Shown here piece after piece: positions 58,945 to 64,000 of a stretch of 64,000 nucleotides of DNA. The notes under the pieces are model-generated. The model had not been told where the DNA came from, ran no database searches, and worked only from the letters and a program-made list of their open reading frames with translations. The stretch comes from Istiophorus platypterus (lineage: Eukaryota; Chordata; Actinopteri; Istiophoriformes; Istiophoridae): assembly GCA_016859345.1 (NCBI GenBank), contig CM029120.1, positions 4,735,001-4,799,000 on the forward strand, read 5' to 3'. Numbering within the stretch: position 1 is the stretch's first letter; each line of letters starts with the position of its first letter. Position numbers and translations under genes: made by a program.

Positions 58945-61900
58945 CTACAAGGCCTCAAACTCATCAATCCTCTGCTTGGTGTTGCCCTGACGGATCTGGC
59001 GCAGGGTCTTGTACTTGTCGCGGCCCTCTCGGACGTTCTGGGCGTGGAGCAGATCGTTCTGGGTGTTCTTCTCCTTGTCTCGGGCCATTTCCAGCTCTGA
59101 GCTTAGGGCCTGTGGAAGAAGCAAATTGCAGTTGTTTAAGAACATTGGTGCAGGACAAAGCCCAACATATTCTGTTATACTGGTACATTTCTTCTAATGC
59201 CACGTGCATCACAGGACTTCCTGAACGTTCTTATTCACTTTGACAACTGTTGGTTGATTTCCTTGAATGTCCCCGGATGAGTTTCTCAGAATGACTCCTG
59301 GTTTCCCAGAGAGTAAATATGATCTCGTATCTCTATCCCTGCTGCTCTGCTGTAGGTCATACTGTATGTGAGATCTTCCAGTTGAGGAATGACAGCCTGT
59401 CTTGTGACTGCAATGCATTCTGGTCTATTAAGGCAGCTGTTGGACTGATTGCAGCTGTTGTTGCGGCTAAGTGTCAGGCTTTAGATACACTTTTAATACA
59501 CTAAAATAAATAGTGGCTTCTCTTAAAATATGTCAGTGTAATGTAATGTGATCCATGTTTAGTCATGGAAACATAATATAAGATAATATGATCACTAGTA
59601 TGGTATGTTTTAAATAATTTTTGCAGTCTTTATTCTCTAAGTTTCAAGTCCCCCATCTTGATAATCATTTGGTAACTTTAATATAATCAAACCAATATTT
59701 TTTTCCTTTTTTTTTAAATAGTAATTTTCATGGTTTGGGTGTGGTTGATGTTAGGCGCCACCAGGGCCCCCCACCAACCACTGCTTCTTAATATCAGCCT
59801 TTGATTAACTGCCAATTCTAACACTGAATCAATAATCAATGATCATGTCTTACTGATCATGTCATTAATGTTTTTTGTGATGCAATGTACGCTAAATTTC
59901 TGCAGTTTTATTTTGCATTTAGGAAGAAAATGGATAGGATTGGTCGGCTGTTACGTTACATTACCTTTTATATGTCGCAAATCAAATTAAATCCACTGAC
60001 AACATAATCAATGTATCTTCTCCATTCAAATGAGTACACATACTGTGTTTACTATAGTTAGCTTCACCTGTTATTGAAATCTCAGATAGGTTAATGCAGA
60101 TTTCTAACTGCTTGTTTCTTATGTGCATGAGCGACAGTTTTTAATCTTCAATATCGAAGTTAAGAAGTTTTTATGCAAACCGCTGCCAAAGCGACCTGTC
60201 TGAAGTGACTTGATCTGGACCCCCCCCCCCCCGACTCACCATGAGCTGCCTTTGCAGGCGTTCGTTCTTGTCGGTTTCGGTGAGCCTCTCCTCCTCCTGG
60301 CGGTGGTCGTCAATGCCCTGCGTCTGCAGCTCGGCGCTGTAGGTACTGTTCTCCTCGCTGCACTCGTGGTCGCTCTCGTCATCCGAGGAAGAGGAGGAGG
60401 AGGAGGCAGGAGGAGCGGCCGTGGCGGAGCTCATCACGAGGTGCAGCTCCTCCTTTGTCTTGATCAGGTTCTCCTCCACCTCCTTGGCCTGGGGGGGTGA
60501 GGTTTGACAGGGACAGTGCTCATTGATCAGCAGGACCAAGAAACAGTAAATGAACCAGTTTGTCTAGAAAGCAAATTTACATTTGTTGTGTTTGACCAGA
60601 TGTTTGAAAAAACCCCCACAAAAATAGAAAAATAGCTTATGACCGATATCAGGGTCATTCGCTATGGTGTAGTTTGATGACTCAGATCTGACTTTGTCTT
60701 CTCCTCTATTTTACAATAAAACAACTATATTATAGTCTGTTAAAAACCATTTATTCAATGTTTATATAAAACTTATAGATGCTAAATGGGGTGATTTAAA
60801 ATACGATATTGCCCATCTTGCTTTAATCTTAAATACAGCCAAGATACTCTTGAGGAAAATATGAAACACTCTTTTTTTGTGTACTGATGTAAGTAATAAA
60901 AACACAAAATAAAGACACTTAATGCAGACCATACAAGTGACATAAAAAGTGACTCATGATCACAACTGCTCCTCAAAAAAAAATAAAAAAAACCCCACAA
61001 AAAACACAACTAACTTTGACTTCAAGGAGCCTGTGCCTGCCTTAATTACCTGTCGGAAACTCACCTTGCTGTGCCATGACTCAGCCTCCTCCTCCTTGAC
61101 TCTCTTGGCCTCCTCCAGCAGGGTGATCTTGGCGCTGTACTCCGCCAGCTCCAAAGCCTGAGGGAGGAGGCACACACCGTGTAGTCAAAAAAACAAACAA
61201 TAAAAAACAACAAACAAACAAACACAAATGCCAAAAACCCAAGGCTAGATACCTGATAAACTTGCTGAACCTCAGTTATCTGGATATGTCATTTTACGAC
61301 AGCCACAGCTGGAATTCACTATTTCTTTAATTGTTTGAATGGGGAGTGAGTAAATAAATTAATTGTTTTTAGTTTTCAGTACATTTACGTGAAAGCTGCA
61401 GTTTCATTATCAATAAACTTAGATTTCACATTAAACTTCAGATACGCTGAGAGATTCTCAAAAACATAAACATGTTTTGTTTTAGCTCGATGATAATATA
61501 CATTTTTTGACAAGTTTTGGTGTGAGAAAGAGTTTCAGGTAATTTTCCCAGGGCAAATATAATCCCAGTAAAGCAGGAGAATCACCCACACTGGAGTATG
61601 CCTTAGTTCATGCTACAGTCAAAACTCTTAATGTTTGTTTATATCCTGGATGTGAGAGCTTCGTTTTGTAATGACTCACTTTCTGTCACGAGGTTTTTTC
61701 TCACGTGAAAGACCTGGGCGCTCGGCGCTCGGTACACTCACCAGCTGCTCCTGGCTCTTTATCTGGTCCTCGGCTTGCCTGGCCAGCTCCTCCTTGGCTA
61801 TTATGGCCTCCATCCTCTCAGCCTCCAGCCGGGCCGCCTCCTGCTCCACCCTCCTCCTCTCCTCCTCCAGCCTCATGGCCCGGTCCAGCTGCTCCTGAAG

Positions 61901-64000
61901 CTCTGCGGGACAAAGCCAGTGAAATGCAGGAAAAATTCATCAAGCACTGTTCGGTGTGCTAACACTGGGTAATATAAGCATTTTGGTGCTTTTCTGGGAC
62001 AAGTTCCCACCTGTGAAATAACACATTTGCATTACTTAAGACAGTGGTTCCTGGCTTTTTGGCTTGTGCGCCCTTAAAATGAACCAATGTGTAGTTAAGA
62101 CCCCTCATGTGAAGAGTTGTGAGCAGTTCAGGTAATATTTAATTCACATTTTGTTTCATTTTAGTGGTATTTAGAGCCCCACTGGGTTTTAGTATTTCAC
62201 ATGAATAAAGTCAAAAAATGATAAAGAAGTCAGAAGAGAAGATACATAAAACTAAATGAGGGAAATATTTCTTTTCGTTAGAAAACTTTGAAAAAAAATT
62301 GAAACTAAGTTTTGATTTCTTACCCTGACTCAGCCAAAGAATCGCAATCATGAGCTAAAGCTACGTTTACCGCTGCTTAGGGGTTTTCCCCTGCTTCATA
62401 ATGCAAGTCAATCAAAAATCAGTAATCTGACAGATTGTGGGAGAATAACATCCATTCAATTCAATTAACTGTTTATGTGTATGTCAAATAAATAAACAGC
62501 AGGGGGCAGTAAAGCCACGTGCTCCAACTTTTGAAATCTGCCACACAATGCAGAAATTAGACCATAAGACTCACAAAAGTAGTCTAAGATCTGTAATGGG
62601 GAGTATTAGGCAGCGTGCATGTCAGGACCCCCCCATTTCTCACCCCTCTCTGCTTTCATGGTTGTCTCTTCAAACCGCTGGAGCCTCATCATCAGCTCCT
62701 GCTTTTCTCTCTCCATCTGCTCCTTCTCTCTCTCCATGGCCTCCCTCTTCTTCTTCTCGCTCTCCAGCAGATCCCTGCAGAACAACAAAAAAGTATTATT
62801 ACACATCCTCTTCCTTTTTTAAGTTTTTTTTTTGACAGAATAGTGTTAATGACCCGTCCCCCTACCTCTCCATCTTCTTCTGCCGCCTCTCCTCTTTGGC
62901 CTGGGCCTTCATTTGCTGAATCTCAATAGTGTCGGTCTTGCGGCGGCGCATGTACAGCTCGTGGTTGCCCATGCACAGCTGAAGGATGCGCTTGTTGACC
63001 CGCAGCCGTGGAGCGTAGAATAAAAAATCCTTACCGAGCAAAAAGGAAAAAAAGGGAAAAAAGCATTTCAGCAACAGTTTGGTTTTTATTTCATTCTAAA
63101 TCAGGGGCTTTCGCATGCTACATTTGAAGTTACTCTGTGTAGTTTCAGTTAGATTTTTTAAAATCTTTTATGGGTGTCTGAAATGAAAGGATAGACAGAA
63201 GTTTCCTTGATGTTGATTGATTATTGAAACCAACATTTCCTCCACATTTATAATATACAAAAAGTCTCAAGATTTATGTTTCATCCCTTTTTTTTCCGAG
63301 GACATAATCATAGCATGGAACGATAATTGAAATAATATTGTGGGATTACATTAATGCTGCTAGACATGCAACTTTAAATACTACACACTGTCATGTCACC
63401 ACTGAAGGATTATTGGACTCAGGAAATACTTACAGGGGATTTCTTGTCTATGGGCTTGATGACAAATTTCTTGTCATTGAAAGAAATGTTTCTAATTTCA
63501 CTCCAGGGGAATCCGATCTTTGGGGTAAGCCTGGAGAACGGAAGAAAAAAGAGGAGATCAAGCATGTTTAACAGCAGGTTTGGAAGGTTAAAGCCTTGGG
63601 GTTTTTTTATTTTATGGAATATTTTCAGACAGGAAACTTTGCTTTTTTTCACTCATGCCGACATGTTGGGCAGCAGAGTAATGGACTGGAGAGAGCTTTG
63701 TGTGGTCATGTTATTGTAGAATTGAGGAAAACAGGTTGATGGCCTTAAAAACAACAGCCACACGGTCAAATGTTGTCTTTAAAACCTGACCGGCTGAGAG
63801 GGAACGGGGGCGGGGGGTCAACGACTGAGGTTTGACCCCTCGTGTGTTGCCCTCCTGTCTGCAGCTGCATGTCCTCAAGTCAGTGCTCGCTACACATGAA
63901 ATGTTAATTAAATGTTAGAAGAGGTGTTAAAAAAGGCAGGACTCTGCTGCATAAATGGTGATCTTAGGACATTTGTTTATCGGCTCACCTGTCCTCCTTC
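58945..64000 (-). CDS. ezr: Ezrin-type ERM protein, C-terminal part (gene runs off the right edge)
   Basis: Minus-strand exons: the end of one exon 64000-63989, then 63530-63434, 63029-62866, 62774-62644, 61902-61742, 61157-61065, 60488-60240 and 59109-58945; all phases agree. ERM proteins link actin to plasma-membrane proteins. Seen here are the end of the FERM F3 lobe (LTPKIGFPWSEIRNISFNDK, FYAPRLRVNKRILQLCMGNH), a long charged coiled coil (REAMEREKEQMEREKQEL, KEELARQAEDQIKSQEQL), a linker, and the actin-binding tail RDKYKTLRQIRQGNTKQRI then DEFEAL. The regulatory Thr (KYKTL) is 20 residues from the end, as Thr567 is in human ezrin. The ending EFEAL and TYSAEL favour ezrin over radixin (EFEAM) and moesin (EFESM). 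The linker is a Ser/Asp/Glu-rich stretch instead of the proline run. The fish paralog cannot be decided. Confidence 0.92.
62040..62165 (+). repeat. Dispersed repeat fragment in an ezrin intron
   Basis: ACAGTGGTTCCTGGCTTTTTG followed by GCTTGTG..CCCTTAAAATGAA and AAGACCCCTCATGTGAAGAG belongs to a short fish repeat of the same general type as those at 4650 and 47480. It is non-coding. Confidence 0.5.

Noticed and set aside
1..64000. CRISPR arrays, bacterial operons, viral genes or toxin genes
   Set aside because: The window is vertebrate DNA throughout. No regular spaced repeats, ribosome-binding sites or viral protein motifs were seen.

Overview
The window is eukaryotic genomic DNA, almost certainly from a ray-finned (percomorph-type) fish. 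Genes are split by GT-AG introns, coding density is low, and the non-coding parts carry repeat families I recognise as typical of spiny-rayed fishes (a Tc1-like relic, a long foldback element, several short dispersed families and tRNA-like remnants). The protein-coding exons match vertebrate families closely enough for exon-by-exon reconstruction. Every exon chain below was checked for reading phase across each junction. The species cannot be named from sequence alone.

Layout from left to right. (1) Positions 1-4050, minus strand: the 5' part of rnf145 (first three coding exons; the rest lies left of the window). (2) 7497-20392, plus strand: complete cpxm1, 13 coding exons, 760 aa. (3) 26011-31097, minus: complete dcaf10, 7 coding exons, 527 aa, convergent with cpxm1. 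(4) 33286-38046, plus: a decayed hhipl2 with stops, frameshifts and missing exons. (5) 40475-45946, minus: complete mtarc1, 7 coding exons, 329 aa. (6) About 8 kb of gene-poor, repeat-rich DNA (46.0-54.0 kb). (7) 54048-56710, minus: kcnk3, two coding exons, 391 aa. (8) 58945-64000, minus: the 3' part of an ezrin gene, continuing to the right of the window.

The genes do not form a pathway. They include two ubiquitin-ligase components (an ER membrane RING protein and a CUL4-DDB1 substrate receptor), a secreted pseudo-carboxypeptidase, a mitochondrial molybdenum enzyme, a two-pore K+ channel and a membrane-cytoskeleton linker. HHIPL2 and MTARC1 also lie in the same human chromosome band (1q41), so that pair looks like retained synteny.

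The most notable observation is the broken hhipl2: at least four premature stops and two or more frameshifts, with two internal coding segments absent, while the flanking genes are intact. Smaller observations are an overlapping upstream ORF in the rnf145 leader, a dispersed repeat that abuts and seems to supply the splice acceptor of a cpxm1 exon, a Tc1 transposase relic, a roughly 1-kb foldback element, an unusual Ser/Asp/Glu-rich linker in ezrin, and several unexplained open frames or exon-like signals. I found no convincing novel multi-gene system.
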